64,000 nt of DNA from Hyphomicrobiales bacterium. GTDB taxonomy: Bacteria; Pseudomonadota; Alphaproteobacteria; Rhizobiales; Rhizobiaceae. Positions within the stretch are counted from its first letter, which is position 1, and every line of letters starts with the position of its first letter. The notes beneath the pieces were generated by a model. That model had not been told where the DNA came from. It worked only from the letters and a program-made list of their open reading frames with translations, and did not search any database. Where the stretch lies: the NCBI GenBank assembly GCA_900472175.1, contig UCHD01000019.1, positions 118,769 through 182,768 of the forward strand. The letters run 5' to 3'. This document shows positions 1-11,392 of the stretch, in pieces. The position numbers and the translations under genes were made by a program.

Positions 1-1
1 T

Positions 2-274
2 GTGCGGGGCGGGATGGAATTCGACCTTCTCGACCTGGTGATAGAAGCCGCCTGCAACGGGCTTGGTATCGCCGTGGTCGACCGGTTCATGGTTGCGAGC
101 CAACTGCAAAGCGGCCAGCTCGTGCCGTTGCTTGACGTCGAGGTCGAAGGCCACGAATCCTATTGGCTGGTGACACGCACGGATCAGCCCGAACCTGCGA
201 ATGTCCGCGATTTTCGCGCATGGCTGCTGAGCGAGGTCACGCTGGATCGAGGCCTTTACGGCGCAGCAAAATGA
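2..274 (+). CDS. LysR-family regulator, C-terminal fragment (5' end outside the window)
   Basis: Only the last 90 residues are present; the reading frame runs off the left edge. The text matches the end of a LysR co-inducer-binding domain: a stretch on a generally or constitutively selected hydrophobic face (GLGIAVVDRFMV), then a segment ending in VRDFRAWLLSEV, the usual last helix. It reads toward the aldehyde dehydrogenase gene 109 bases downstream and is co-directional with it, so it may be the local regulator, although LysR genes more often sit divergently from their targets. DNA-binding domain and ligand pocket cannot be judged from this fragment. Confidence 0.75.
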   Translation: MRGGMEFDLLDLVIEAACNGLGIAVVDRFMVASQLQSGQLVPLLDVEVEGHESYWLVTRTDQPEPANVRDFRAWLLSEVTLDRGLYGAAK

Positions 275-354
275 GCAAGGCCGAACATTCGTTTTTGGAA
301 TGATTGACCCGAGAATAAGTCGCTTGCGAACAGGGAGCGAGGTCCCGTCTACTG

Positions 355-377
355 CCTGAAACAGATTACGTTTCGGG
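355..377. promoter_or_regulatory. Inverted repeat just upstream of the aldehyde dehydrogenase start
   Basis: CCTGAAAC (355-362) and GTTTCGGG (370-377) pair over 8 bases with one G-T wobble around a 7-base spacer. The right arm ends seven bases before the start codon. It could be an operator or an mRNA hairpin that covers the ribosome binding site; its short arms make chance plausible. Confidence 0.25.
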
Positions 378-383
378 TGGGTC

Positions 384-1808
384 ATGACGCAGCATCGCAA
401 TTTCATCGGTGGCCGCTTTGTCGAGGCTTCCGGTTTACCCGGGATCGAGGTGCGTAATCCCGCCGACGGCAAGATTTTCACCACGGTTCCGGCCGCAGAA
501 GACGCCGCTGTTATTGCTGCCGTGGAGGCCGCGAAAACCGCGCAGAAATCCTGGCGCAAGCTGCCGGCGATCCAGCGGGGCGATGCCTTGCGGAAACTGG
601 CCGATGCCATCGAACGGCATGCGCCAAGGATTGGCGAGGCGCTGGCTCTGGAATCCGGCAAGAGCCTCGCAGACGCTACCGCGGAGGCCATCTATGGCGT
701 CGAACTGATGCGCTACCACGCCGAATGGGCGCGCCGGATCGAAGGCGAAGTTATTGAAAGCGATACGTCTGACGAGACCCTGATGCTGAAGCGGGAGCCG
801 ATCGGCGTCGTCGCCTGCCTGATCCCGTTCAATTTCCCGATCTATACCCTGGTGCGTAAGATCGCGCCCGCCCTGATCACCGGCAATGCCGTCGTCATTC
901 GTCCGAGCAACAACACGCCGACCTCGGCCTTCGTATTCGCGCAAGCCGTGCTGGAGGCCGATCTGCCGGCGGGCCTTATCAACATCATGACGATGTCGCA
1001 TGAGGTCGCCCGGACGATGTGCACGCATCCGGCCGTCGGCATGATCACGTTGACCGGTAGCGTCGCTGCAGGCCAGACGGTGCTCGACTATTGCAAGGTC
1101 AATATCGCCAAGCCATCGCTTGAGCTGGGCGGAAAATCGCCTGTCATCGTCGAGCCCGATGCTGATCTCGATGCGTTGGTTCGGATGGTTCTCGGTGCGA
1201 AGACCGCCCATTGCGGACAAGTCTGCACCTCGGCCGAGCGGCTTTATGTCCACGCCTCGATCCACGACGCACTTGTCGAAAAACTGCGCAGCGCTTTCAC
1301 CGCCCGCCGCTTCGGCGATCGCGCGACCCATCCCGACTCCATGGGGCCGCTTGCCAATGCCGCGGCGCGCGAACGTGTTCACCGGATGGTCGAGCGGGCC
1401 AAGGCTGAAGGGGCAACGGTTGTGGCCGGTGGCGTGATCCCGGATGGGGACGGTTATTTCTATCCACCGACCCTGATCACCGGCTGCCGCCAGGAGATGG
1501 AGATCGTCCGGGAAGAAGTGTTCGGGCCGGTGCTGGCGGTGCTTTCCTACGAGACGTTCGACGAGGCTTTGGCGCTGGCCAGCGATCATCAGTTCGGGCT
1601 TGCCTCGGTGTTGTTTTCGGAAAATTACCGCAAGGTCATGCAGGCCGCGAGCGAGATCGAGGCGGGTGAGCTTTACGTCAACCGTTTCCCGGCGGATCCT
1701 TATCAGGGCTATCACGCGGGCTGGAAGAAATCCGGGCTCGGTGGCGACGACGGCAAACACGGAATGTTGGAATTCACGCAGACGCGGCTTGTCATCCTGA
1801 AACACTGA
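384..1808 (+). CDS. NAD(P)-dependent aldehyde dehydrogenase, lactaldehyde/glycolaldehyde dehydrogenase (AldA) type
   Basis: Full-length ALDH of 474 residues, the usual length. The proposed catalytic set is visible: Asn150 in IPFNFP, Glu248 in LELGGKSP and the nucleophile Cys281 in HCGQVCTSAERLYV. The C-terminal end (HAGWKKSGLGGDDGKHGMLEF) closely resembles E. coli AldA, which oxidises lactaldehyde and glycolaldehyde, so a small hydroxyaldehyde substrate is likely. It is the first of five co-directional genes coding for redox enzymes and a sugar-acid-type enolase-superfamily enzyme, suggesting it oxidises an aldehyde released in their pathway. Substrate is inference; ALDH identity is secure. 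Confidence 0.9.
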   Translation: MTQHRNFIGGRFVEASGLPGIEVRNPADGKIFTTVPAAEDAAVIAAVEAAKTAQKSWRKLPAIQRGDALRKLADAIERHAPRIGEALALESGKSLADATAEAIYGVELMRYHAEWARRIEGEVIESDTSDETLMLKREPIGVVACLIPFNFPIYTLVRKIAPALITGNAVVIRPSNNTPTSAFVFAQAVLEADLPAGLINIMTMSHEVARTMCTHPAVGMITLTGSVAAGQTVLDYCKVNIAKPSLELGGKSPVIVEPDADLDALVRMVLGAKTAHCGQVCTSAERLYVHASIHDALVEKLRSAFTARRFGDRATHPDSMGPLANAAARERVHRMVERAKAEGATVVAGGVIPDGDGYFYPPTLITGCRQEMEIVREEVFGPVLAVLSYETFDEALALASDHQFGLASVLFSENYRKVMQAASEIEAGELYVNRFPADPYQGYHAGWKKSGLGGDDGKHGMLEFTQTRLVILKH

Positions 1809-1834
1809 TCATCCGGCCGGGGGAGGAACCACCC

Positions 1835-3052
1835 ATGAAGATCGCATCGCTGAAGACCCATGTGGTTGCCGTTCCACCCCCGCATGTCGGCGGCATGTAC
1901 TGGATTTTCGTTGAGCTCGAGACAGCATGTGGCATATCGGGTGTCGGCGAAATCTATGCGACCTCGTTTCATCCCTCAGCCATGGTTCCGCTGATCGACG
2001 ATGTCTTTCAGCGCTACCTTCTCGATCATGACCCCCACCAGATCGAGCGTTTCTGGCGGGCGGCCTATTCCAGCGGCTTCACGCAGCGCCCGGACACCAC
2101 GATGATGGGTATCGTCTCCGGCCTGGAAATCGCCTGCTGGGATATCATCGGCAAGGCGGCCGGCCGCCCGGTTTCCGACCTGCTCGGCGGCACCGTCCAC
2201 GAAAAGCTACGCGCCTACACCTATCTCTATCCGAAGAACGCGGCCGGCGATTACGACTATAACGATCCGGATCTTGCCGCCGAAGAGGCCATCCGCATGG
2301 TCGAGATGGGCTTTACCGCCGTCAAATTCGACCCGGCCGGCCCCTATACCAACTATTCCGGCCACCAGCTTTCGATGGGGGTTCTTGATCGTTGCGAACT
2401 GTTCTGCTCGAAAATCCGCGAAGCGATCGGCAGCCGCTCCGATATCCTCTTCGGAACACACGGTCAGATGGCGCCGTCCTCAGCGATCCGGCTGGCACGC
2501 CGCTTGGAAAAATACGATCCGCTCTGGTTCGAGGAGCCGGTGCCGCCCGGGCAGGAGGCTGCCATGGCCGAAGTGGCACGCGCCACATCCATCCCGATCT
2601 CGACCGGTGAACGGCTAACGACGAAATACGAGTTCCAGCGCGTGCTGCAACTCGGTGCCGCCGCGATCCTGCAGATGAATGTCGCCCGTGTCGGCGGCCT
2701 GTTGGAAGCCAAGAAGATCGCCGGTATGGCCGAGGCCTTCTACGCCCAGATCGCGCCGCATCTCTACAATGGTCCGGTCGGTGCCGCCGCCAGCATCCAG
2801 CTTTCAGCCGCCACCCCGAATTTCCTCATCCATGAGGCGATCATGGATTTCGGAGGCTTTCACGGCGAGGTGCTGAAAACCAAGCTGCAGTTCGATGATG
2901 GCTATCTCATTCCGTCGCGCGAACCGGGCCTCGGCATCGAGCTCAATCTCGATGTCATCGAAAAGCACTCTCCCTATACCGGTGAACGCTTGCATCTGCA
3001 GATGGCCGCCGAACCCGCCGACATCAAGGAGTTCATGCCCGCCAAGGGCTGA
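1835..3052 (+). CDS. Mandelate racemase/muconate lactonizing enzyme family protein (enolase superfamily; likely acid-sugar dehydratase or cycloisomerase)
   Basis: 405 residues with the two-domain enolase-superfamily pattern: an N-terminal capping domain, then a barrel with VKFD (163-166), FEEP (Glu233/234), TGER (Glu259) and the base-type APHLYNG (His309). The usual first metal ligand motif (DxN) is replaced by GTHGQ at 207-211, and the KxK base motif by KxD, so the chemistry may differ from mandelate racemase. A strong ribosome binding site (GGGGGAGGA) lies just upstream. Family members with a GTHGQ motif act, as far as I recall, on sugar acids or anhydro-sugar acids. Substrate unknown. The gene lies between an ALDH and a GMC oxidoreductase in the same transcription direction. 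Confidence 0.85.
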   Translation: MKIASLKTHVVAVPPPHVGGMYWIFVELETACGISGVGEIYATSFHPSAMVPLIDDVFQRYLLDHDPHQIERFWRAAYSSGFTQRPDTTMMGIVSGLEIACWDIIGKAAGRPVSDLLGGTVHEKLRAYTYLYPKNAAGDYDYNDPDLAAEEAIRMVEMGFTAVKFDPAGPYTNYSGHQLSMGVLDRCELFCSKIREAIGSRSDILFGTHGQMAPSSAIRLARRLEKYDPLWFEEPVPPGQEAAMAEVARATSIPISTGERLTTKYEFQRVLQLGAAAILQMNVARVGGLLEAKKIAGMAEAFYAQIAPHLYNGPVGAAASIQLSAATPNFLIHEAIMDFGGFHGEVLKTKLQFDDGYLIPSREPGLGIELNLDVIEKHSPYTGERLHLQMAAEPADIKEFMPAKG

Positions 3053-3071
3053 GCCTGAACAGAGACCTGTC

Positions 3072-4685
3072 ATGATCTACGACTTCGTCATTGTCGGCGC
3101 AGGGTCGGCCGGTTGCATCCTTGCAAGCCGCCTGAGTGAGAGCGGCCGCTACAGCGTTTTCCTCGTCGAGGCGGGCGGCAAGGACTCGTCCTTCTGGTTC
3201 AAGATCCCGATCGGCTACGCCAAGAGCTACTACAACCCTAAGGTCAACTGGATGTATTCGACCGAGCCGGAGGCTGCGCTCGACGGGCGGCGGATCTATG
3301 TGCCGCGCGGCAAGGTGCAAGGCGGATCCGGATCGATCAATGCCATGGTCTTCGTTCGCGGCGCCGCCGATGATTTTGACGATTGGCAAGCGGCTGGAAA
3401 CCCCGGTTGGGGTGCTGCGGATGTCCTGCCCTTTTTCAAAAAGCTTGAGACCCATGAAAAAGGTGCCTCCCCCTGGCATGGTGACAAAGGCCCGATCCAT
3501 GTGACGCCGATGCGCGGCATGATCCATCCCGTCACCGATGCCTATCTGAAGGGCTGCGAAGAACTGCAGCTGCCGTCGACAACTGATTTCAACGGGGCGT
3601 CGATCGAAGGTGCCGGCGTCTATGATATCAACACTCGCAATGGCTTGCGCTCGCATTCCAGCGCGGAATATCTCCGCCCGGCCCTGAAACGGGCCAATGT
3701 CTCGATCGAGCGCGGTGCTATCGCGCAGCGGCTGGTCTTCGCATCGGATGGACGCGTGGCCGGTGTCGAGGTTTTGCAGGATGGCACTGCGCGAACGTTT
3801 TCGGCAAGACGCGAAGTCATCGTCGCGGCAGGCGCGATCGACACGCCAAAGCTGCTGCAGCTCTCCGGGATCGGCGATGGCGCAGCGCTTGGCGCGAAGG
3901 GTGTCGAAACCCGCCTCCACCTGCCCGCCGTCGGTGAAAACCTGCAGGATCATCTGGCTGCAAGTTTCTACTATCGCGCCAACCGCCCGACATTGAACGG
4001 CGTGTTCGGCAGCCTGTTCGGGCAGGCCCGGCTGGGGCTGCAATATGTGCTGACCCGCAAGGGACCGTTTGCGATGAGCGTCAATCAGGCGGGCGGGTTT
4101 TTCCGCGGCAGCCCGGCGCAGGAGCGGCCGAATATCCAGCTCTATTTCAATCCCCTCTCCTATCGTATTCCTGTCGATGCCAGCGCCTCCATGGTGCCGG
4201 AGCCTTATCCGGGCTTTCTGATTGCGTTCAATTCCTGCCGGCCGACCAGCCGGGGACGCATTGCCCTTGCCTCTGCCGATCCTGCAGCTGCAGCGCTGAT
4301 CCAGCCGAACTACCTTTCGACCGATCGCGATATAACCGATGTCATCGAGGGGAGCCGGCTGGTGCGGCGGATCGCTTCGGCGCCGTCGCTGGCCGCCATC
4401 ATCGATGCGGAAGTATCCCCGTCTCCATCGGCTGCGAGCGACGAAGACCTGCTCGACTATTTCCGCGCCAATGCCAGCTCGATCTATCATCTTTGCGGCA
4501 GCTGCATGATGGGGCCGGATGCAAGGACATCGGTGGTGGATGCCCGGCTTCGGGTGCATGGGGTCGAAGGTCTGCGTATCGTCGATGCCTCGGTTTTCCC
4601 CAATATCACGGCCGGCAACATCAATGCACCGACGATGATGGTCGCGGAAAAGGGTGCGGCGATGATCCTCGAAGACGCAGCTTGA
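3072..4685 (+). CDS. GMC-family FAD oxidoreductase (choline/alcohol dehydrogenase-like)
   Basis: The protein (537 residues) opens with the dinucleotide fold GAGSAGC at 9-15. GMC signatures follow: GGSGSINAMVFVRG near 80 and GAIDTPKLLQLSGIG near 255. The active-site region has His473 in YHLCGSCMMG and Asn516/Asn518 in the segment NINAPTMM. The chosen ATG follows the preceding stop codon by 19 bases and puts the FAD motif at the very N-terminus; an upstream in-frame extension would overlap the enolase-family gene and is not needed. GMC enzymes oxidise primary or secondary alcohols using FAD. Here it could oxidise an alcohol to the aldehyde used by the upstream ALDH. Substrate not determinable from sequence. 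Confidence 0.9.
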   Translation: MIYDFVIVGAGSAGCILASRLSESGRYSVFLVEAGGKDSSFWFKIPIGYAKSYYNPKVNWMYSTEPEAALDGRRIYVPRGKVQGGSGSINAMVFVRGAADDFDDWQAAGNPGWGAADVLPFFKKLETHEKGASPWHGDKGPIHVTPMRGMIHPVTDAYLKGCEELQLPSTTDFNGASIEGAGVYDINTRNGLRSHSSAEYLRPALKRANVSIERGAIAQRLVFASDGRVAGVEVLQDGTARTFSARREVIVAAGAIDTPKLLQLSGIGDGAALGAKGVETRLHLPAVGENLQDHLAASFYYRANRPTLNGVFGSLFGQARLGLQYVLTRKGPFAMSVNQAGGFFRGSPAQERPNIQLYFNPLSYRIPVDASASMVPEPYPGFLIAFNSCRPTSRGRIALASADPAAAALIQPNYLSTDRDITDVIEGSRLVRRIASAPSLAAIIDAEVSPSPSAASDEDLLDYFRANASSIYHLCGSCMMGPDARTSVVDARLRVHGVEGLRIVDASVFPNITAGNINAPTMMVAEKGAAMILEDAA

Positions 4686-4757
4686 ACACGGACGACAGTG
4701 CCCGGATGGCGACCGATGGCGCCGCTTTCCGAGCCCAACCAGAAGCGGAGGATGGAT

Positions 4758-5663
4758 ATGCGCTACGGCTTTATCGGACTTGGGCATCTCGGCCAGCATC
4801 TGGCAGGCAGCCTTGTGCGCGAGGGTTTTTATGTCACCGTGCACGACCGGGATCGCGGTCGTGCAGAGGTATTGCTGGCGCATGGGGCAGTCTGGGCGGA
4901 CAGCCCACAGCTGCTCGCCAGCCAGGTTGATGCGGTCATCACCTGTCTGCCGTCGCCTGCGATTTCGGAGGCTGTGCTGACCGGCCCGGACGGTATTCTG
5001 TCCGGCTTGAAAGCGGGCGGTACGTGGATTGAGATGAGCACGCTCGACCAGAGCGATATCGAGCGTCTGGCGGCGATTGCTGCAGCAAGGGGCATTCGCA
5101 TGCTGGAAGCCCCTGTGACCGGCGGGGTTCACCGTGCGGCGGCAGGCGATATCACCGTTATCGCCGGTGGGGACCGCGACCTTTTCGAAACGCATTTACC
5201 CGCACTGAGCGCGATGGGCGGCGAGATCTTTCATGCCGGGCCGCTCGGCAAGGCCGCCGTGATCAAGGTCATCACCAACATGCTGGCTTTCATCCATCTT
5301 CTGGCGACCGGTGAGGCGCTGATGCTGGCAAAGAAGGGCGGCATCGATCTGACCGATGCCTTCAACATCATCAAGGCAAGTTCCGGCAACAGTTTCGTGC
5401 ACGAGACGGAGGGCCAGGTGATCCTCAACGGCAGCTATAACATCAACTTCACCATGGATCTCGCCTGCAAGGATCTTGGCTTCGCGCTCGGCTTTGGCAA
5501 GCAGTTTGGCGTGCCGCTCGATCTCGCGTCGCACACGCTGCAGACTTTCATCCGCGCCCGCTCGACTTATGGCGGCAACGCATGGTCGTCGCAGGTGGTA
5601 AAGCTGCTCGAGGACGCAGTTGGCACCGATCTGCGCGCGCCGGGGTTTCCAGCGGAATTGTAA
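4758..5663 (+). CDS. NAD(P)-dependent beta-hydroxyacid dehydrogenase (3-hydroxyisobutyrate/tartronate-semialdehyde reductase family)
   Basis: 301 residues, typical length. It begins with the Rossmann motif GFIGLGHLGQHLA, has the substrate-binding signature EAPVTGGVHRAAAGDI and the catalytic Lys170 with Asn174 (KVITN). Two in-frame ATGs lie close together; the second is chosen because the GGAGG at 4747-4751 is six bases ahead of it and abuts the first. Family members interconvert short hydroxyacids and semialdehydes (3-hydroxyisobutyrate, tartronate semialdehyde, sulfolactaldehyde). Together with the ALDH and the enolase-family enzyme this suggests degradation of a C3-C6 hydroxyacid; specificity is inference. 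Confidence 0.88.
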   Translation: MRYGFIGLGHLGQHLAGSLVREGFYVTVHDRDRGRAEVLLAHGAVWADSPQLLASQVDAVITCLPSPAISEAVLTGPDGILSGLKAGGTWIEMSTLDQSDIERLAAIAAARGIRMLEAPVTGGVHRAAAGDITVIAGGDRDLFETHLPALSAMGGEIFHAGPLGKAAVIKVITNMLAFIHLLATGEALMLAKKGGIDLTDAFNIIKASSGNSFVHETEGQVILNGSYNINFTMDLACKDLGFALGFGKQFGVPLDLASHTLQTFIRARSTYGGNAWSSQVVKLLEDAVGTDLRAPGFPAEL

Positions 5664-5715
5664 GGCTGGCTTTCCTCGTGGCGTGCAAGGACAATCTTAA
5701 AAACTAAAATGTCCG

Positions 5716-5779
5716 TCGAGCGCTCGATGAAAGTAAAAGATTTCAAAGGACTATAGGGTAATTATATGGATGTATAATT
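5716..5779. promoter_or_regulatory. Two inverted repeats upstream of the flavoenzyme gene
   Basis: The 213-base gap before the trimethylamine-dehydrogenase-like gene holds TCGAGCGCTCGA, a perfect 12-base palindrome (5716-5727), and AATTATA-N6-TATAATT (5760-5779). The right arm of the second contains a perfect TATAAT. They suggest that the flavoenzyme gene has its own promoter and operator, separate from the four genes upstream. No clear -35 element is seen at the right distance. Confidence 0.35.
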
Positions 5780-5876
5780 CGTCTTGCCAGATGGCCGCGG
5801 CTCGCTATTCTGCTTGTACAAGCTGCCCGGCGAAACGTCGCGGCGGCGACAACAGCAAGTGGACGACGGCCAGACG

Positions 5877-7979
<2,103 letters not shown>

Positions 7980-8013
7980 ACCGGCATATCGACATATCTT
8001 CAAGCCGCTGCCA

Positions 8014-9348
8014 TTACGCCGCCAACGCAAGCGTTTTGGGAGCGGCTATCGTCACCGTCAGCCCGCAGGGCTTGGTATCGGACAGCTCCATCTGGCCGTG
8101 ATGGGCCTGGACGATATCGGCGACGATGGAGAGGCCTAGCCCGAAGCCTGCCTTCCCTTCCGCCCGCGCCTGGTCCACCTTGAAGAACGGCTCAAGCACA
8201 CGCGCCCGCAGGTCGCTGGGAATGCCCGGGCCATCGTCCGAGACGGTGATTTCATAACCGGCTTTTGCTTCGCTCAGGCGAACCGCGACGTGGTCCGCGA
8301 ACTTGACGCCGTTGTCGCAGAGATTGGTGATTGCCCGCATCATCGCCAGCGGTTTGCAATGAACGATCATTCTGTCCGGCCCGGCGTAGCGGACCTGAAA
8401 ACCGATATCGCTGAATTCGGCGCAAACGGTCTGCAGGATGCTGACGAGATCGGCCTTCTGCATCGGTTCGATGGCATAATCGTCCCTGAGATAATTCAGG
8501 CTTTCGGCAAGCAGGCGATCGATGCGAACCACGTCCGACAGCAGCGCTTCGCGCAAGGGGCCTTCGTCGAGGCGTTCGGTACGCAACCGCAGCCGCGTCA
8601 GCGGGGTTCTGAGGTCATGGCCAATCCCCCGGAGCATGCGTGTGCGCGATTCAACCATGATCCGAATACGGTTGCGCATGCCGTTGAGCGCACGCGCGAG
8701 CGCAACGATTTCGATGGAGCCGCGCTCCCTGAAAATCTGGGAACCGTTTGCGACGTCCGCCTCGTTCGCTGTCTGGGAAATCCGCCTGATCGGCTCGGTG
8801 ATGGCTTTGATGGCAAAGAGGAAGAAGAACAGGACGAGCACGATGACGGCGACGATGTAATAGGCTCCCTGGCTGACGGTGGCGCTGGTCAGGATGGTGT
8901 CGGGTATGCCGCTGAGTACGAGAAGCGTCGTGTTGTCGATCTCCAACGCGATAACCCGCTCTCCATCAAGAAATGTGCGCCAGCCGCCAACCGGCGGCGT
9001 TGCGCCATCGGTTGGAAACAGCCATTCAACGATAGATGCGGCGATGCCGCCGGCTTCAGGCGATCCCGTAAAACGCGCACTGACCGAGGCCGGCTGCAGC
9101 GAAAGTTTCCAGCCTGCCCTGCCGGCGTTGGCAAGAATGGCGTTCCGTTCCTGCGGGGTGGAAAATTTCAAAAGCTCCGCGACGGCGTTAACCCGCTCGG
9201 TAATGGTTTCCATGTTTGGAGCGCCGCCGTCGCTTTTGGCCCAGCGCTCCAACGCACGGCCGGCGATAATTACCGTCAGCAGGGCCGCGACGATGACGAA
9301 CGTAATCTGGCCGCGGATTGTGCGGGGCAAGAGGCGGCTCAATCTCAT
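8014..9348 (-). CDS. Sensor histidine kinase, EnvZ/OmpB type
   Basis: Membrane-bound kinase of 444 residues. Transmembrane segments lie at about 15-30 and 160-182, enclosing a periplasmic sensor region. A HAMP domain follows, then the H-box GIGHDLRTPL with phospho-acceptor His244, and the ATP-binding N (NLCDNGVKF), G1 (DDGPGIP) and G2 (GFGLGLSI) boxes. Its start codon overlaps the stop of the response-regulator gene (ATGA), so the two are translationally coupled. The divergent neighbour is a MipA/OmpV outer-membrane protein, a plausible target. The signal sensed cannot be read from the sequence. Confidence 0.92.
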   Translation of the reverse strand: MRLSRLLPRTIRGQITFVIVAALLTVIIAGRALERWAKSDGGAPNMETITERVNAVAELLKFSTPQERNAILANAGRAGWKLSLQPASVSARFTGSPEAGGIAASIVEWLFPTDGATPPVGGWRTFLDGERVIALEIDNTTLLVLSGIPDTILTSATVSQGAYYIVAVIVLVLFFFLFAIKAITEPIRRISQTANEADVANGSQIFRERGSIEIVALARALNGMRNRIRIMVESRTRMLRGIGHDLRTPLTRLRLRTERLDEGPLREALLSDVVRIDRLLAESLNYLRDDYAIEPMQKADLVSILQTVCAEFSDIGFQVRYAGPDRMIVHCKPLAMMRAITNLCDNGVKFADHVAVRLSEAKAGYEITVSDDGPGIPSDLRARVLEPFFKVDQARAEGKAGFGLGLSIVADIVQAHHGQMELSDTKPCGLTVTIAAPKTLALAA

Positions 9349-10082
9349 AGCTCTTCGACCGCCGCCGTGAACATATACCCGCCGAGCCGGACTGTTTTGA
9401 CGAGAACGGGATCGCGTGCATCCACCTCGATCTTCTGCCGCAAGCGGCTGATGTGAACATCGATGCTGCGTTCGATAGGCCCAGCCAGACCGGCATGCGT
9501 CACCCCCAGCAACTGTTCCCGCGTCAGCACGCGGCCGGGGTTCCGGCAGAATGCCAGCAGCAGATCAAACTCATGTGTCGTCATTGCCACGCGGGCGTCA
9601 CTGGGGTTGTGCACCTGCCGCCTGAGAGGGTCGAGGCGCCAGCCATCGAACCGCAGCAACCTTTGCCGGGCTCCACTCAACGGTGGCAGTGCTGAACGGC
9701 GAAGAAGGCCGCGGATACGCGCAATCAGTTCGCGCAGGTTGAAGGGTTTGGTGACGTAGTCGTCGGCTCCGATCTCCAGGCCAACGATACGGTCGATTTC
9801 GCCATCAGCCGCCGTCAGCATGAGAATGGGAATATCCGTGGTGACGCGAAGGCGGCGGCAAAGGCTCAAGCCGGTCTCTCCGGGCAACATCACATCCAGG
9901 ATGACCAGGTCGAAATTTGAAGCCCGCATGCGGGCATCCATGGCCACCCCGTCCGCGGCGATTTCGGCGGCCATGCCGCTTTCGTTGAGGCTATCCCTCA
10001 GCATGCCGGCGATCTGCGCATCGTCTTCGACGATCAGAATTCGGGATATATCCGGCAAAGCGCGACTTCCTCCACCGTGCAT
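9345..10082 (-). CDS. OmpR-family response regulator
   Basis: 245 residues: a receiver domain with acidic pair Asp20/Asp21, phosphorylation site Asp63 (VILDVMLPG) and the TxxDDYVTKPF segment, then an OmpR-type winged helix (HEFDLLLAFCRNPGRVLTREQL, VHISRLRQKIE, VRLGGYMF). The start chosen has GGAGG five bases upstream on the minus strand; a longer in-frame extension reaching 10316 runs through the divergent promoter region and is rejected. It forms an operon with the histidine kinase and probably controls the divergent MipA/OmpV gene. Confidence 0.92.
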   Translation of the reverse strand: MHGGGSRALPDISRILIVEDDAQIAGMLRDSLNESGMAAEIAADGVAMDARMRASNFDLVILDVMLPGETGLSLCRRLRVTTDIPILMLTAADGEIDRIVGLEIGADDYVTKPFNLRELIARIRGLLRRSALPPLSGARQRLLRFDGWRLDPLRRQVHNPSDARVAMTTHEFDLLLAFCRNPGRVLTREQLLGVTHAGLAGPIERSIDVHISRLRQKIEVDARDPVLVKTVRLGGYMFTAAVEEL

Positions 10083-10314
10083 CCTGCCTCCGTTCTTTCT
10101 TTTCCGGCCGCCTGGACTAGCACGGCTGGCGCCGGTTTTGACCCAGGCAAATATTAAGATTTGTTGCGTGATTGCGTGACCGCCGGGCGACGCGAAACAA
10201 TCCGCAACATTATCCAACATTGCAGCCTTTTGCAGCATGGCAAAAGAGAGCAGCGAAGACCGCTCCCTCGGCGCTTTCCTGATCGCAAGGCCGACGGCAG
10301 GAACCGGAGATTTC

Positions 10315-11169
10315 ATGCCTCACAACCCCATCCCGACATGCTGGCTCCAGGGCAAGCTCTCTCTGGCACTTCTCTCGGTGCTGATCATGCCAGCATCCGG
10401 ATACGCCGAAGGCCTTCCGGTTGGTGATGGCAGAACTACGGCGCCTGTATTCATCCCAGACCGTTTCGGAGCCGTTGCCCAAAAACTGCACGGCTGGGAC
10501 GCGGTTATCGGTGCAGGCGTCATGTACCGGCCGAAATATGAAGGCAGTCGCGACATGGAAATTTCGCCGGTCCCCTTCGTCTCGGCGACGTTCTTTGACC
10601 GGTTGACCATCGATCCCTCCGGTATTGGGGTGAAAGCCTATGAGCGGGGGATTTTTGAATTGGAAGCCAAGATTGGTTACGATCTTGGCCGTTCCGAGGA
10701 CGATTCAGATGATCTTCGAGGCCTCGGCGACATTGATGCGGCCGCTACGATCGGCGGCAAGACGAGCTTGAACTATGGGCCCGCGACCTTCTTCGTTTCG
10801 GCTGACAAGATGATCGGCGGCAGTGATGGCCTCATCGGCAAAGCTGGCATTGAGGTCACACAACCCGTTACGGAAACCGTCATCCTAGGTGCAGGAGTAT
10901 CCGCGACGTTTGCCGACAGGAATTACATGGAGACCTATTTCGGCGTGGATGCAGGTCAGGCAGTTCGCTCCGGTTACAGAACCTACAAGCCGGGCGCGGG
11001 CGTAAAAAGCGTCGATCTCTCGGTCTCCGCGACCTATCTGATCAACGGCAACTGGATGCTGCGCGGCGAACAGACACTGGGCATCGTTGCCGGCGCCGCC
11101 GCTGACAGCCCCATCGTCAAGCAAACCCTTCAGCCTTCAAGCCTGTTGATCCTCGGTTACCGGTTCTAG
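10315..11169 (+). CDS. MipA/OmpV-family outer-membrane protein
   Basis: 284 residues beginning with a Sec signal peptide ending near SGYA-EG (about residue 32). The mature part is rich in alternating beta strands and ends with the terminal phenylalanine expected of outer-membrane barrels (LLILGYRF). Motifs such as GAGVMYRPKYEGS and the internal SADKMIGGSDG fit MipA/OmpV. GGAG at 10306-10309 supports the chosen ATG. MipA proteins scaffold murein synthesis, and OmpV-like members act as porins or osmosensitive proteins. Divergent placement from an OmpR/EnvZ-like pair suggests regulation by it. Confidence 0.85.
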   Translation: MPHNPIPTCWLQGKLSLALLSVLIMPASGYAEGLPVGDGRTTAPVFIPDRFGAVAQKLHGWDAVIGAGVMYRPKYEGSRDMEISPVPFVSATFFDRLTIDPSGIGVKAYERGIFELEAKIGYDLGRSEDDSDDLRGLGDIDAAATIGGKTSLNYGPATFFVSADKMIGGSDGLIGKAGIEVTQPVTETVILGAGVSATFADRNYMETYFGVDAGQAVRSGYRTYKPGAGVKSVDLSVSATYLINGNWMLRGEQTLGIVAGAAADSPIVKQTLQPSSLLILGYRF

Positions 11170-11392
11170 GCGCACTTGTCATGGCCGCCGGAGCGGCTTT
11201 CCCATTCAAATAGTTGTGATTGTCGGTTGTAGGAACGTGGATTGCTGCCGCCTATCCGGACGCTTCGTGCTCTGGAGCTGAATCAAACGCAATGTTTTCA
11301 GGACCTGAACCCGGACAACGCGCCGCCAGCTTGCAATCTGTGTGCATGAATACCAATCCGCTTGGTGGTCATCTTGCCGTCACATTTTCCTA

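Noticed and set aside
435..1805. Long minus-strand open frame antisense to the aldehyde dehydrogenase gene
   Set aside because: Typical GC-rich antisense frame: composition dominated by Arg, Asp, Gly and His, no domain, and the opposite strand encodes an ALDH with intact active site.
3033..5195. 720-codon minus-strand open frame antisense to GMC oxidoreductase and hydroxyacid dehydrogenase genes
   Set aside because: Covers two secure plus-strand genes and has no family features; long stop-free antisense frames are expected in this base composition.
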